Assembly (NCBI GenBank): GCA_048772705.1
Contig: JBLWGC010000055.1
Location: 1 to 43,922, forward strand
Source: Leidyana gryllorum EB-2025a
Lineage: Eukaryota; Apicomplexa
Reading direction: 5' to 3'
DNA length: 43,922 nt
The notes under the pieces were generated by a model. The model saw only the letters and a list, made by a program, of their open reading frames with translations, had not been told where the DNA came from and did no database searches. Of this stretch, positions 8,263 through 18,518 are shown one piece after another. A program made the position numbers and the translations under genes. Numbering within the stretch: position 1 is the first letter of the stretch; each line of letters begins with the position of its first letter.

Positions 8263-11061
8263 TCAATGTCTTCGGAGCAGACGGCCGCCCTTGAGGGTGC
8301 CGTGGGATGGGTCCAGGAGAGGGGGCTGGTCTAGTAAGGGTCGTGGCGGGCTAACATCCCTCCCTTCCAAACCTTCGTAGGCGTGGCGGGGGTTCCGGGT
8401 GTTGAAGTTCCGGCGGAAGTCGGCGATCAAGTCCTGACCGTCCGCCTCAAGTACGTATTCAGCGGGTTCCCATGAAGGGCTCTCGTATCCTCGCCACTTC
8501 ACCAGATATTTTAAACCATCCTCTGACTGTTCTTCACCGACGATCTTCTCCATTAGGTACAGTTGGGGACCTTCATCTGAGACGGGAATGAGGTTGGGGA
8601 CATCTGCAACTGGAGGGCTGATCGGGGTGTTGGGTTGTGGAGAGCGAGTAAAGGGTTCAAGCCGGGAGACATGGAACCTTGGGAAGATTCTCCAGTCGGC
8701 CGGGGTGTCTAACTCGTAAACATCACCGGGGAGTCGTTTCAAGACACGGAAGGGGCCGCAGAAAGGTAACGCCAGCTTGTGTTGGGGTACGTGCGTCAGG
8801 TGTCGGGTCCGGAGGAGGACGAGGTCGTCCTCCGCGAAGGTGATGGGTGCCCGGTGGCGGTCGGCTTGCGTTTTCATGAGCTCGCCAGCATGCCGGAGTC
8901 GGTCTCGGGCTTCTTGGAGTTTTTGGAGGTAGAGTGGGGCGTGCGGGAGTGTTGGGGTGTGGAAAGCGAGCAGATCACGAGAATGTGGGAGTGCCATGGG
9001 TCGTCCGTTGTCCAGTTCGAACGGGCTGAAGTTCGTCGACTTACTGGTGTTGGAGTTGAAAGCGATCTCTATGGCCGGAACCAAATGAGTCCACTCCTCG
9101 CGCAGACCGCTCATGGACAACTTCAAGAGCTGCAAAACCGATTGATTGGTGCGTTCAGCTAGGCCATTTGTCTGTGGATGATATGGGGTAGTGAAGGAGA
9201 GGGTAGTGCCGAGGGCTCGGAACAGGGCTTGCCACATGTTCGACATGAAACGCGTATCACGGTCCGAGATGATGCGTTGTGGGAGCCCGTGGAGTTTCAC
9301 GATGTGGTCGAGGAATAGATGGGCCGTGGTGGTGGCGTCCATGGCCTTACGGCACGGAATGAGACGGGCGCGTCGAGTGAGTCGGTCAATAACCACCATG
9401 AGGTAATTGTGACCTGTGCGGGTGTCCGTGGGCAGTTCGAGAAAGTCCATATGGACCTCGGACCAAGGGTGGAAGGGGATGTTGAGAGGGTTCAAGAGCC
9501 CGAGTGGGCGGTGGCGGCGTTGCTTACCGAGCTGGCACGTCTGACACTGTCGGCAGAACTGGGCGATGTCGTTCATCATCCCCGGCCAGACAAATGTCGC
9601 TCGGATTCGGTTGGCTGTCTTCTGTGGTCCATAGTGCCCCGCGATCAGCGTCGAGTGGGCTTCCTTGATGATGTCCGCGACAATGGAGGGTTCCAAAGGG
9701 ACCTCACACTGACCTTCTTCGGTTATGGGTAGGGAGTCGATCCAAACGATCGGACCACAGGCGCCGGCGCGGTCTTTTTGAGAACGCCAGGCTTGAATCA
9801 ATCGTCGGTGTATTGGTGGGATGCATTCGTGGTTTCGCGGTGAGGAGGGGAAGTTGTTTATGGGATTTCGATTTTTTTGCAGCGTTTCTGTTGAAGCTGG
9901 CGGTAGCGCGTTGTCGGGGGCGTCTGGGGCTGTTGTACGGTCAGTGGTCGGTTCCTCGTCGGTATTGATCAGCGGGTTCGCAGAGAGCGTGAAAACGGCA
10001 GCGGATGTCGTACGGTTGTGTGACAGCGGGTCTGCGGGCGTATCTGCGGTCGGCGGTCGGCTCAGGATGTCGGCGATGACATTCTCGCAGCCCTTGATGT
10101 ATTCGAATTCCAGGTGATATTCGGCGAGAGTAAGTAACCACCTAGCTTGTCTATCAGAGATGTGGGACTGCTTCATCAGGTAGATGAGTGGTTTGTGGTC
10201 TGTGTGAACCGTCACTCGTCGTCCCACGAGTAAATGGCGCCAGTGCCGCACGGCGAACACCACCGCGAGTAGTTCGCGTTCGTGCGTGGGGTATCTTTGT
10301 TCTACATCGGTAAGTGCATGAGAGTAGAAGTCCACTGGTTTCTCCCCTCCCTCTTCATATGAGAGTGTAGCGCCTATGGCTCGGGCGCTAGCGTCAGTGT
10401 GAAGGTGGAGGTGGGTTGCTGTGAGGGGTATGTATCCCAGGGTTTTTGCGGTGAGTAATTGAGTCTTCAGGGTGTTCCATGCTGTATATAGGCTATCGGT
10501 TGTGGCTATAGGTGCTTTGGGGAATTGGAGGCCTTTCATTGCGTCGTAAAGAGGGACCGCAATTTCCGCAAAGTGGGGGATGAACCGGCGGTAGTAATTT
10601 ACCAGTCCGAGCCTACTTTGCATTTCGCGCAGGTTCGTTGGAAGTGGTAGGTTCTGGATGGTTGTGCATTTCGCCTTCAGTGGTCGTACCCCTTCGGCTG
10701 AAATGGTGTGTCCGACATAGTCTACTTCGCGAAGGAAGAAGCGTGACTTGCGGCGGTGAACAATGAGCTGATGAGAGTTGAGCCGTCGGAAGACTTCGAT
10801 AAGATGCTGTCGGTGTGCGTTGAGGTCAGGACTGTAGATGAGAACGTCGTCGAGATAAACAAAAACATATTCGCCGATGAGGTCTCGGAAGACGAGGTTC
10901 ATAAGCGCCATGAAGGTTGCCGGGGCGTTGCAGAGGCCATTGGGCATGCTGACCCATTCGTACAAGCCCCATGGAGTGGTGAAAGCGGTGAGCGGGCGGC
11001 TATCGGGGTGGACGCGTACTTGATGGAATCCGCTTTTTAGGTCTAATGTACTGAAGATCTG
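8263..11061 (-). pseudogene. E2 pol fragment (RT part to chromodomain)
   Basis: The frame holds the RT palm and thumb (STLDLKSGFHQ, YLDDVLIYS), RNase H (TDASARAIGA), integrase zinc-binding region, integrase core (DFLELP, SDRDTRF, NGLAERTNQS), a CGPF module and a chromodomain (YLMEKIVG, LVKWRGY). It is the distal part of Pol only; protease and the first part of RT are not present next to it. Unlike its neighbours, this frame continues through the purine tract and about 31 codons into the 3' LTR. Confidence 0.88.
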
Positions 11062-11275
11062 TGTGATCGGGGGCCTTGGCGTTACTCTCCGAGCTGGTAA
11101 GTACTTTGCCACTCCTTAAATCCATTGTTGTTTCCTTAGCGTCACGTAAGTAAAAAAGTTCCACACGCGTGTGTCCGTGTCTCCGTTGATTGCCGGCCGG
11201 CCTCCGGAGACACAGACTTACCTTGGTTGACCGGCTTCGGTCGGCTTCCGTCAAACGACCAGTTGATCGGTTACA
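11062..11275 (-). repeat. Family-3 LTR, first copy
   Basis: 214 bp with two differences from the other three family-3 LTRs, which look identical to each other. On its right it joins pol sequence directly, with no purine tract in between, so this is a rearranged end. The stem-loop is at 11177-11213. Confidence 0.92.
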
Positions 11276-12451
11276 ACAAATAGGTAGTTCATTCCGGTGT
11301 CCATGTCCTCCGGTAGTTCCAAGAAATCGATCCCTATGTGCTGCCATGGAAATATGGGGTCATCAATGGGGTTTAGAAGTCCCGCGGGTCTGCCGTTCCG
11401 CTTCTTGCTTTTCTGACATATTTCGCATATTCTGCAAAAATGTGCTATGTCGGCACTCATTCCGTGCCACACGAATACGGCCCTTATCCTCCCTAGCGTC
11501 TTTTCGCTACCAAAGTGTCCGGCCAGGTGTGTTGAGTGGTTCTCCCTGATGATTTCTTGGATGAGGTCTCGATCGGGTGGGATAACAATGCATCCATCAC
11601 TTGTGACTGGAATTCCTTCCAGCCATTCCGTGTTGTCCCATTGGTTCGCAATCTCTTCCTTTCCCTTCCACGCGTCTTTGATGCGCTGCTCGAGGCTTGA
11701 TTGTGCCGTGATCGTCATCCACGTCTCTGGTGTGAGGTCCTTTTTTGGTGGTGGTCTGCTTAACAAATCCGCAACTATGTTGTTGATTCCTGGCAGATAG
11801 TGTATTTGGATATCGAATTCTGAGAGTGTTGTTATCCATCTGATCTGTCGGTCAGTCAGATGTACTTGGTCCATGAGGAAGGTAAGCGGCTTATGGTCTG
11901 TCTTGATTCTTGTTCGTCTTCCTATCAGCAGATGCCGCCAGTGCTTCAGTGCTTGTATGATGGCCAGTAGCTCTCTTTCGTACGTTGAGTATCTTTGTTC
12001 GGCTGGCTTCAGTGTCCTCGAGTAGAACTCGATCGGCTTCATGGATCCGTCTTCCATTTCTTCCTCCAGGACCGCTCCTATCGCTGTCGCTGATGCGTCA
12101 GTCTTCAAGGTGAGTTCGTCCTTCTTCGGGTCCGGATAGCCCAGTTCCGGAGACGACAGTAAGTCCTTTTTTAGGTGGCTCCACGCCTCCTCAAGTTCCG
12201 CAGTGGGTGCAATCTCGTCCTTCGGTCCGTGGTTGCCCTTCAGACAGTCGTATAGGGGTGTTGCTGTTTTGGCGAAGTTCTTGATGAACCGCCGATAGAA
12301 ATTGAAAATTCCCAACCCTCGTTGCATCCCTCTATGGGTTTGTGGTCGTGGTAATTCCTCGATAAACTTCATCTTCTCCTGGATGGGTCTGATGCCCTGG
12401 GCGCTGACGTGATGTCCGACGTATGTGACCTCGGTCTGGTAAAACTTAGAC
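11276..12451 (-). pseudogene. E3a pol piece (RNase H and neighbouring RT/integrase parts)
   Basis: Matches 13744-14919 of E3b almost base for base. It covers the end of RT, RNase H (TDASATAIGA), the RNase H-integrase linker and the integrase zinc-binding region up to the beginning of the integrase core (GIDFLELPED). It stops at the insertion of E3b, with TAGAC as the last five bases. Confidence 0.88.
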
Positions 12452-12665
12452 TGTGATCGGGGGCCTTGGCGTTACTCTCCGAGCTGGTAAGTACTTTGCC
12501 ATTCCTTAAATCCATTGTTGTTTCCTTAGCGTCACGTAAGTAAAAAGGTTCCACACGCGTGTGTCCGTGTCTCCGTTGATTGCCGGCCGGCCTCCGGAGA
12601 CACAGACTTACCTTGGTTGACCGGCTTCGGTCGGCTTCCGTCAAACGACCAGTTGATCGGTTACA
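12452..12665 (-). repeat. E3b 3' LTR
   Basis: 214 bp. The Pol stop codon lies in it at 12661-12663. Stem-loop at 12567-12603. Confidence 0.95.
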
Positions 12666-15600
12666 CCCCTCCCGGGGCGGCCTCTTGTTGTGGTCTAACG
12701 TCTAGGTAAGGTGTGCGGGGGTTCTGTTCGTTGTATCTCCTTTTGAAATCCTGTATTAGGTCGAGTCCGTCTGCTCTCAAGACCTCCGACTCTGGTTCCC
12801 AGGTGATGTCGTTGTAACCTCTCCATTTGATCCTATAGTAAGTGCCATTTGAATCGGTCTTCTCTCCTACTATTTGTTCCATTATGTACAGTTGTGCCTC
12901 GGGAATCTGTGGAAGTGTTTCATTAGGTGGTTGCTCTTGTCTCCTGTCATCGGTCGGTGCGGTATTTGGGGAGTTATTTCTTGCTTCGTTTGTCTTGAAG
13001 CTATGTAGTCTGGAGACGTGGAAGGTATCGAAGATTCGCCAGTGTTGGGGTAATGCGAGAGTGTATGTATCGTGGGTTCCCTTCCGAATGATCTCAAATG
13101 GTCCTATGTACGGATTGGCTAGCTTATGTTGTGGTATATGTCTTATGTTCTTTGCGTTCAGTAGGACTAGTTCTCCTACTTCGAATGTTCGCTGCTGTCG
13201 GGATCTGTCGTTTGCTTTCTTTTGTCTCTCCTTCGCTTGCGTCAACCGATCGTGGGCTTCTTGAAGCCGCTGGTAGTAGAGTGAAAGTGTCCTATTTCCG
13301 CTCGGTATGTATTGATGTGTTAGCCAATCCTGTTCAAAGTGCGCTCTTCGTCCCGTATCCACTTCCATCGGTGACATTCCCGTTGAGGTTTGTGGTGTCG
13401 AGTTGTAGGCTATCTCAACCGCTGCCGTGTACATGGTCCACTGGTGTCCGACTCCTTGAAGAGTACATCGTAGGATCTGTAAGATAGTTCGATTTGCCCG
13501 TTCTACTAAGCCATTCGTCTGCGGGTGATTTGATGTACTCATTGCCAGGTTTATCCCTAACTGGCTCATCATTGCGGTCCAGAAATCCGAGATGAACCTG
13601 GGGTCTCGATCCGAGATTATTTTGCACGGCAGTCCGTGTATTCGGACTATATTCTGGATGAAGAGTGTGGCGGTTTCCGCGGCCGTGATCGTCTTTCTGC
13701 ATGGGGTCAGTCGAATTCTCCTGCTAACTCTGTCCACCACTACAAATAGGTAGTTCATTCCGGTGTCCATGTCCTCCGGTAGTTCCAAGAAATCGATCCC
13801 TATGTGCTGCCATGGAAATATGGGGTCATCAATGGGGTTTAGAAGTCCCGCGGGTCTGCCGTTCCGCTTCTTGCTTTTCTGACATATTTCGCATATTCTG
13901 CAAAAATGTGCTATGTCGGCACTCATTCCGTGCCACACGAATACGGCCCTTATCCTCCCTAGCGTCTTTTCGCTACCAAAGTGTCCGGCCAGGTGTGTTG
14001 AGTGGTTCTCCCTGATGATTTCTTGGATGAGGTCTCGATCGGGTGGGATAACAATGCATCCATCACTTGTGACTGGAATTCCTTCCAGCCATTCCGTGTT
14101 GTCCCATTGGTTCGCAATCTCTTCCTTTCCCTTCCACGCGTCTTTGATGCGCTGCTCGAGGCTTGATTGTGCCGTGATCGTCATCCACGTCTCTGGTGTG
14201 AGGTCCTTTTTTGGTGGTGGTCTGCTTAACAAATCCGCAACTATGTTGTTGATTCCTGGCAGATAGTGTATTTGGATATCGAATTCTGAGAGTGTTGTTA
14301 TCCATCTGATCTGTCGGTCAGTCAGATGTACTTGGTCCATGAGGAAGGTAAGCGGCTTATGGTCTGTCTTGATTCTTGTTCGTCTTCCTATCAGCAGATG
14401 CCGCCAGTGCTTCAGTGCTTGTATGATGGCCAGTAGCTCTCTTTCGTACGTTGAGTATCTTTGTTCGGCTGGCTTCAGTGTCCTCGAGTAGAACTCGATC
14501 GGCTTCATGGATCCGTCTTCCATTTCTTCCTCCAGGACCGCTCCTATCGCTGTCGCTGATGCGTCAGTCTTCAAGGTGAGTTCGTCCTTCTTCGGGTCCG
14601 GATAGCCCAGTTCCGGAGACGACAGTAAGTCCTTTTTTAGGTGGCTCCACGCCTTCTCAAGTTCCGCAGTGGGTGCAATCTCGTCCTTCGGTCCGTGGTT
14701 GCCCTTCAGACAGTCGTATAGGGGTGTTGCTGTTTTGGCGAAGTTCTTGATGAACCGCCGATAGAAATTGAAAATTCCCAACCCTCGTTGCATCCCTCTA
14801 TGGGTTTGTGGTCGTGGTAATTCCTCGATAAACTTCATCTTCTCCTGGATGGGTCTGATGCCCTGGGCGCTGACGTGATGTCCGACGTATGTGACCTCGG
14901 TCTGGTAAAACTTAGACTTTCTCCGGTGTGCTATGAGTCCGTGTTCTCCCAGTCGTTCTAAGACCCGTCTCAAGTGTTCCGTGTGTTCCACCGTCGATTT
15001 GGAGTATATTAGCACATCGTCGAGATAGACGAAAACGAAGACTCCTATCAATCCTTGCAGAACTTGATTCATGAGTGCCATGAATGTGGACGGGGCATTC
15101 GCTAGACCATTTGGCATCCCGACCCACTCGAACTGTCCCCATGGTGTCGAGAATGCCGTATACTTTCTGCTCCCGGGTTCCACGCAAACCTGGAAATATC
15201 CGGATTTCAAATCTATAATCGAGAAGACTGTCGCTCCCGCAAGGTTCTGAAGCCCATCCTCCATCCTAGGGATGTTTGGTGCGAGTCGTCTGGTCAGGGC
15301 ATTTATGCCTCTGTAATCGCAGACTAAACGTGGGATGTTCGTGTCCTTCTTCGCCACGAACATGCACGGTGCGGACCATTCTGACCCACTTGGTACGATC
15401 AATCCGTTCCCCAACATCTCTCCTATCTGTGTTCTCATCTCGTCTAGCCATTTCTGTGGTATTCTATAAGGTTGCTTCGCCACTGGAGTGCTGTTCGGTT
15501 CCTTCAATTCTATTTTGTGATCTATTCCCCGTCTTGAAATAGGCTGATGCAGGGTGTCACGAAATACGTGGGAGTATTTTTGCCTTATCCACTCCGCCTG

Positions 15601-16083
15601 AGGTGGTAAGACCCACGCTTCTTGTACCGGTGCTGTCCCTTTCTGCAGTTGTATTAGCATTGCCGTTGCTCGTTTCCCTCCGTTGGCCGGGTTCCAGTTC
15701 CATTGATGTAATTTGATCTTTCCATTCAAGGTAAGTTGGTGCCCTTGTATTATACATAACCGTTCAGCTCGAGCTGCAATGCACAGATTGAGGCGTGCTA
15801 TCTCCCTGGTCCCTATCAGTATGTCGTAGTGTAGCGATGCTACCACGAACGGTCTAGCTTCTATTGTCGTTGTTCCTGTATCAAGGATGAGTTTTGATGC
15901 CTGTCCTAGTATTTTCTCGGTGCCTCCTATGCCTTCCAACTCTGGTCCCCCTTCCGTCATGGACAGTTTCAGTTTCCTTCTTGTTCCGTTTGATATCAGA
16001 CATATGTTTGATCCTGTATCGACGAGCACGCATGCTCGGCTCCTGGTTCGTTCGTCGTCCGGATTAAGTATCCACCATTGAGC
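12661..16083 (-). CDS. E3b pol
   Basis: About 1,140 codons in the -1 phase after gag; the frame is open from the gag stop. Order: protease (LVDTGSN), RT (DLKSGYFQV, YLDDVLIYS), RNase H (TDASATAIGA), integrase zinc-binding region (HLAGHFG, CRICEIC), integrase core (GIDFLELP, SDRDPRF, NGLVERANR), a GPF module, chromodomain (YIMEQIVG, RIKWRGY) with the three aromatic cage positions. The tail reads ...PGGV from the purine tract and stops on TAA of the LTR. No break is seen. It is expressed as a Gag-Pol fusion if it follows its family; no independent ATG is supported. Confidence 0.9.
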   Translation of the reverse strand, partial: AQWWILNPDDERTRSRACVLVDTGSNICLISNGTRRKLKLSMTEGGPELEGIGGTEKILGQASKLILDTGTTTIEARPFVVASLHYDILIGTREIARLNLCIAARAERLCIIQGHQLTLNGKIKLHQWNWNPANGGKRATAMLIQLQKGTAPVQEAWVLPPQAEWIRQKYSHVFRDTLHQPISRRGIDHKIELKEPNSTPVAKQPYRIPQKWLDEMRTQIGEMLGNGLIVPSGSEWSAPCMFVAKKDTNIPRLVCDYRGINALTRRLAPNIPRMEDGLQNLAGATVFSIIDLKSGYFQVCVEPGSRKYTAFSTPWGQFEWVGMPNGLANAPSTFMALMNQVLQGLIGVFVFVYLDDVLIYSKSTVEHTEHLRRVLERLGEHGLIAHRRKSKFYQTEVTYVGHHVSAQGIRPIQEKMKFIEELPRPQTHRGMQRGLGIFNFYRRFIKNFAKTATPLYDCLKGNHGPKDEIAPTAELEKAWSHLKKDLLSSPELGYPDPKKDELTLKTDASATAIGAVLEEEMEDGSMKPIEFYSRTLKPAEQRYSTYERELLAIIQALKHWRHLLIGRRTRIKTDHKPLTFLMDQVHLTDRQIRWITTLSEFDIQIHYLPGINNIVADLLSRPPPKKDLTPETWMTITAQSSLEQRIKDAWKGKEEIANQWDNTEWLEGIPVTSDGCIVIPPDRDLIQEIIRENHSTHLAGHFGSEKTLGRIRAVFVWHGMSADIAHFCRICEICQKSKKRNGRPAGLLNPIDDPIFPWQHIGIDFLELPEDMDTGMNYLFVVVDRVSRRIRLTPCRKTITAAETATLFIQNIVRIHGLPCKIISDRDPRFISDFWTAMMSQLGINLAMSTSNHPQTNGLVERANRTILQILRCTLQGVGHQWTMYTAAVEIAYNSTPQTSTGMSPMEVDTGRRAHFEQDWLTHQYIPSGNRTLSLYYQRLQEAHDRLTQAKERQKKANDRSRQQRTFEVGELVLLNAKNIRHIPQHKLANPYIGPFEIIRKGTHDTYTLALPQHWRIFDTFHVSRLHSFKTNEARNNSPNTAPTDDRRQEQPPNETLPQIPEAQLYIMEQIVGEKTDSNGTYYRIKWRGYNDITWEPESEVLRADGLDLIQDFKRRYNEQNPRTPYLDVRPQQEAAPGGV

Positions 16084-16085
16084 TG

Positions 16086-17195
16086 TCAGAACCCCGGGGC
16101 CGGTTCGCTCGTGTCCGACGGGGGTTCCTGAAAATCCTGCTCCGTGAGGTAGGTGCGTGCCCTATTCCTTGCTGGGTAGTTCCCATTCTGACTCGGTTTG
16201 TCCTCTCGTGGCAGAGGGCAATCCCTCCCCATGTGTCCTTTCTCGCCGCAGTTCAAGCAGCGGCCTTCTGCCATGCATCGGCTGAAGTCGTATTGGCATC
16301 TCTTCCCCGTGTTCCGGTTCCCTCTGTTTATCCTTCCTTCAATTGCATATGATCTGTTCTGCGTTGCGGCTTCCTTCGCGACTGCCTCCACTTCTAGTGC
16401 CGCTATGCAGATTTCGTCCAGTGATCGGCCGTTGATGCCTCCAAGCATTCTTCTGTCCTCCGCAGGTAGTCCGTCATAAAAGATTCTGGTCAGTGTGGAT
16501 TGCCGTACCCCGCGGTCGATTCCTCGCGTCAGTTGCCGCGTCTTATTCACGTACGTCATCATTGATCCGGTCTTTCGGAGGTGTACCAGTTCCAACAAGT
16601 CATCGTGTTCTCCTCTAAGTGGCCCAAATTCATCGAGGAATGTCTGTTTAAACTTCGTCCAGCTATAACTCAGGACCTGTGGTTTGGATGCGAACCAGCG
16701 GCTTGCTGTTCCGGTCAGTAGTGCGCAGGTCGCCCTGATTCGATCTTCGTCGTTCTGAATGTCCCAGGCTAGGAACTTGGTGTGGCATCCGTCCAGCCAG
16801 TCCCTGGCGTTTGCGTCCGTGCTTCCATCGAATCCTTCCTGCTTCTTCAGGGCCCAGGCCGCTTGGCTTCGTCCCTCGTCGGCCTTGGGTACTTTTGGTT
16901 GTCTAAGCTGTGTCATTCTATCCGTTATCGTTCCTTGTTTCTGGATTTGTTGGATGTTGTCCGTGGCCTTCCGCAAGTCCTGTGCTAGTCTTTCGAGTTG
17001 ATCTATCACTGTCAAGTGCGGCTCTGTGCTTTCCGTTCTTTCGCTTTCCTGTTCCGTTCCCAGGTGGGCCTCTTGCAATTCTTCGTCCGTGGGTGGCTGA
17101 TCGGCGTCTGCGTTGTACGCACTGCTACCAGTGTGATCGGGGGCCTTGGCGTTACTCTCCGAGCTGGTAAGTACTTTGCCATTCCTTAAATCCAT
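16086..17195 (-). CDS. E3b gag
   Basis: Gag of about 369 residues. The ATG at 17195 is inside the 5' LTR, 64 nt from its end; the N-terminus is MDLRNGKVLTSSES, and the primer-binding site is read as Thr-Gly-Ser-Ser-Ala. A capsid-like region (EGFDGSTDANARDWLDGC) is followed by a CCHC knuckle (CLNCGEKGHMGRDC) near residue 325. The start is preferred over upstream in-frame alternatives because it aligns with the other families. Confidence 0.9.
   Translation of the reverse strand: MDLRNGKVLTSSESNAKAPDHTGSSAYNADADQPPTDEELQEAHLGTEQESERTESTEPHLTVIDQLERLAQDLRKATDNIQQIQKQGTITDRMTQLRQPKVPKADEGRSQAAWALKKQEGFDGSTDANARDWLDGCHTKFLAWDIQNDEDRIRATCALLTGTASRWFASKPQVLSYSWTKFKQTFLDEFGPLRGEHDDLLELVHLRKTGSMMTYVNKTRQLTRGIDRGVRQSTLTRIFYDGLPAEDRRMLGGINGRSLDEICIAALEVEAVAKEAATQNRSYAIEGRINRGNRNTGKRCQYDFSRCMAEGRCLNCGEKGHMGRDCPLPREDKPSQNGNYPARNRARTYLTEQDFQEPPSDTSEPAPGF
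17118..17130 (-). promoter_or_regulatory. E3b primer-binding site
   Basis: Minus-strand TGGTAGCAGTGCG, one base from the LTR; same initiator-tRNA-like site as E1, E5 and E7. Confidence 0.85.
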
Positions 17196-17345
17196 TGTTG
17201 TTTCCTTAGCGTCACGTAAGTAAAAAGGTTCCACACGCGTGTGTCCGTGTCTCCGTTGATTGCCGGCCGGCCTCCGGAGACACAGACTTACCTTGGTTGA
17301 CCGGCTTCGGTCGGCTTCCGTCAAACGACCAGTTGATCGGTTACA
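17132..17345 (-). repeat. E3b 5' LTR
   Basis: 214 bp, identical by eye to 12452-12665. It includes the gag start, the stem-loop (17247-17283) and, on the element strand just 5' of the stem-loop, an AAGGTAAGT that looks like a strong 5' splice site. Confidence 0.95.
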
Positions 17346-18516
17346 TAGACTTTCTCCGGTGTGCTATGAGTCCGTGTTCTCCCAGTCGTTCTAAGACCCG
17401 TCTCAAGTGTTCCGTGTGTTCCACCGTCGATTTGGAGTATATTAGCACATCGTCGAGATAGACGAAAACGAAGACTCCTATCAATTCTTGCAGAACTTGA
17501 TTCATGAGTGCCATGAATGTGGACGGGGCATTCGCTAGACCATTTGGCATCCCGACCCACTCGAACTGTCCCCATGGTGTCGAGAATGCCGTATACTTTC
17601 TGCTCCCGGGTTCCACGCAAACCTGGAAATATCCGGATTTCAAATCTATAATCGAGAAGACTGTCGCTCCGGCAAGGTTCTGAAGCCCATCCTCCATCCT
17701 AGGGATGTTTGGTGCGAGTCGTCTGGTCAGGGCATTTATGCCTCTGTAATCGCAGACTAAACGTGGGATGTTCGTGTCCTTCTTCGCCACGAACATGCAC
17801 GGTGCGGACCATTCTGACCCACTTGGTACGATCAATCCGTTCCCCAACATCTCTCCTATCTGTGTTCTCATCTCGTCTAGCCATTTCTGTGGTATTCTAT
17901 AAGGTTGCTTCGCCACTGGAGTGCTGTTCGGTTCCTTCAATTCTATTTTGTGATCTATTCCCCGTCTTGAAATAGGCTGATGCAGGGTGTCACGAAATAC
18001 GTGGGAGTATTTTTGCCTTATCCACTCCGCCTGAGGTGGTAAGACCCACGCTTCTTGTACCGGTGCTGTCCCTTTCTGCAGTTGTATTAGCATTGCCGTT
18101 GCTCGTTTCCCTCCGTTGGCCGGGTTCCAGTTCCATTGATGTAATTTGATCTTTCCATTCAAGGTAAGTTGGTGCCCTTGTATTATACATAACCGTTCAG
18201 CTCGAGCTGCAATGCACAGATTGAGGCGTGCTATCTCCCTGGTCCCTATCAGTATGTCGTAGTGTAGCGATGCTACCACGAACGGTCTAGCTTCTATTGT
18301 CGTTGTTCCTGTATCAAGGATGAGTTTTGATGCCTGTCCTAGTATTTTCTCGGTGCCTCCTATGCCTTCCAACTCTGGTCCCCCTTCCGTCATGGACAGT
18401 TTCAGTTTCCTTCTTGTTCCGTTTGATATCAGACATATGTTTGATCCTGTATCGACGAGCACGCATGCTCGGCTCCTGGTTCGTTCGTCGTCCGGATTAA
18501 GTATCCACCATTGAGC
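17346..18516 (-). pseudogene. E3a pol piece (protease and first part of RT)
   Basis: Begins with TAGAC, the right copy of the E3b duplication, and matches 14915-16083 of E3b with about two differences. It covers the protease (LVDTGSN) and RT up to the YLDDVLIYS region. The remainder lies on the other side of E3b. Confidence 0.88.
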
Positions 18517-18518
18517 TG

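Larger units (their letters stand above)
7979..8356 (-). repeat. E2 3' LTR
   Basis: 378 bp, almost identical to 20233-20610. It contains the shared GTGTCTC stem-loop (8085-8121) and a second, larger stem-loop (8140-8216). The Pol frame of E2 runs about 31 codons into it. A purine tract, read on the minus strand, abuts it at 8357-8368. Confidence 0.93.
12452..17345 (-). mobile_element. E3b, Ty3/gypsy chromovirus, looks whole
   Basis: 4,894 bp with apparently identical 214-bp LTRs (12452-12665, 17132-17345), flanked by TAGAC (12447-12451 and 17346-17350). It contains primer-binding site, gag, pol and purine tract, and no break is seen. It inserted in E3a, a member of its own family, in the same orientation. 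LTR ends are TGTAACC...GATCACA. The identity of its LTRs marks it as one of the youngest insertions in the window. Confidence 0.95.
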
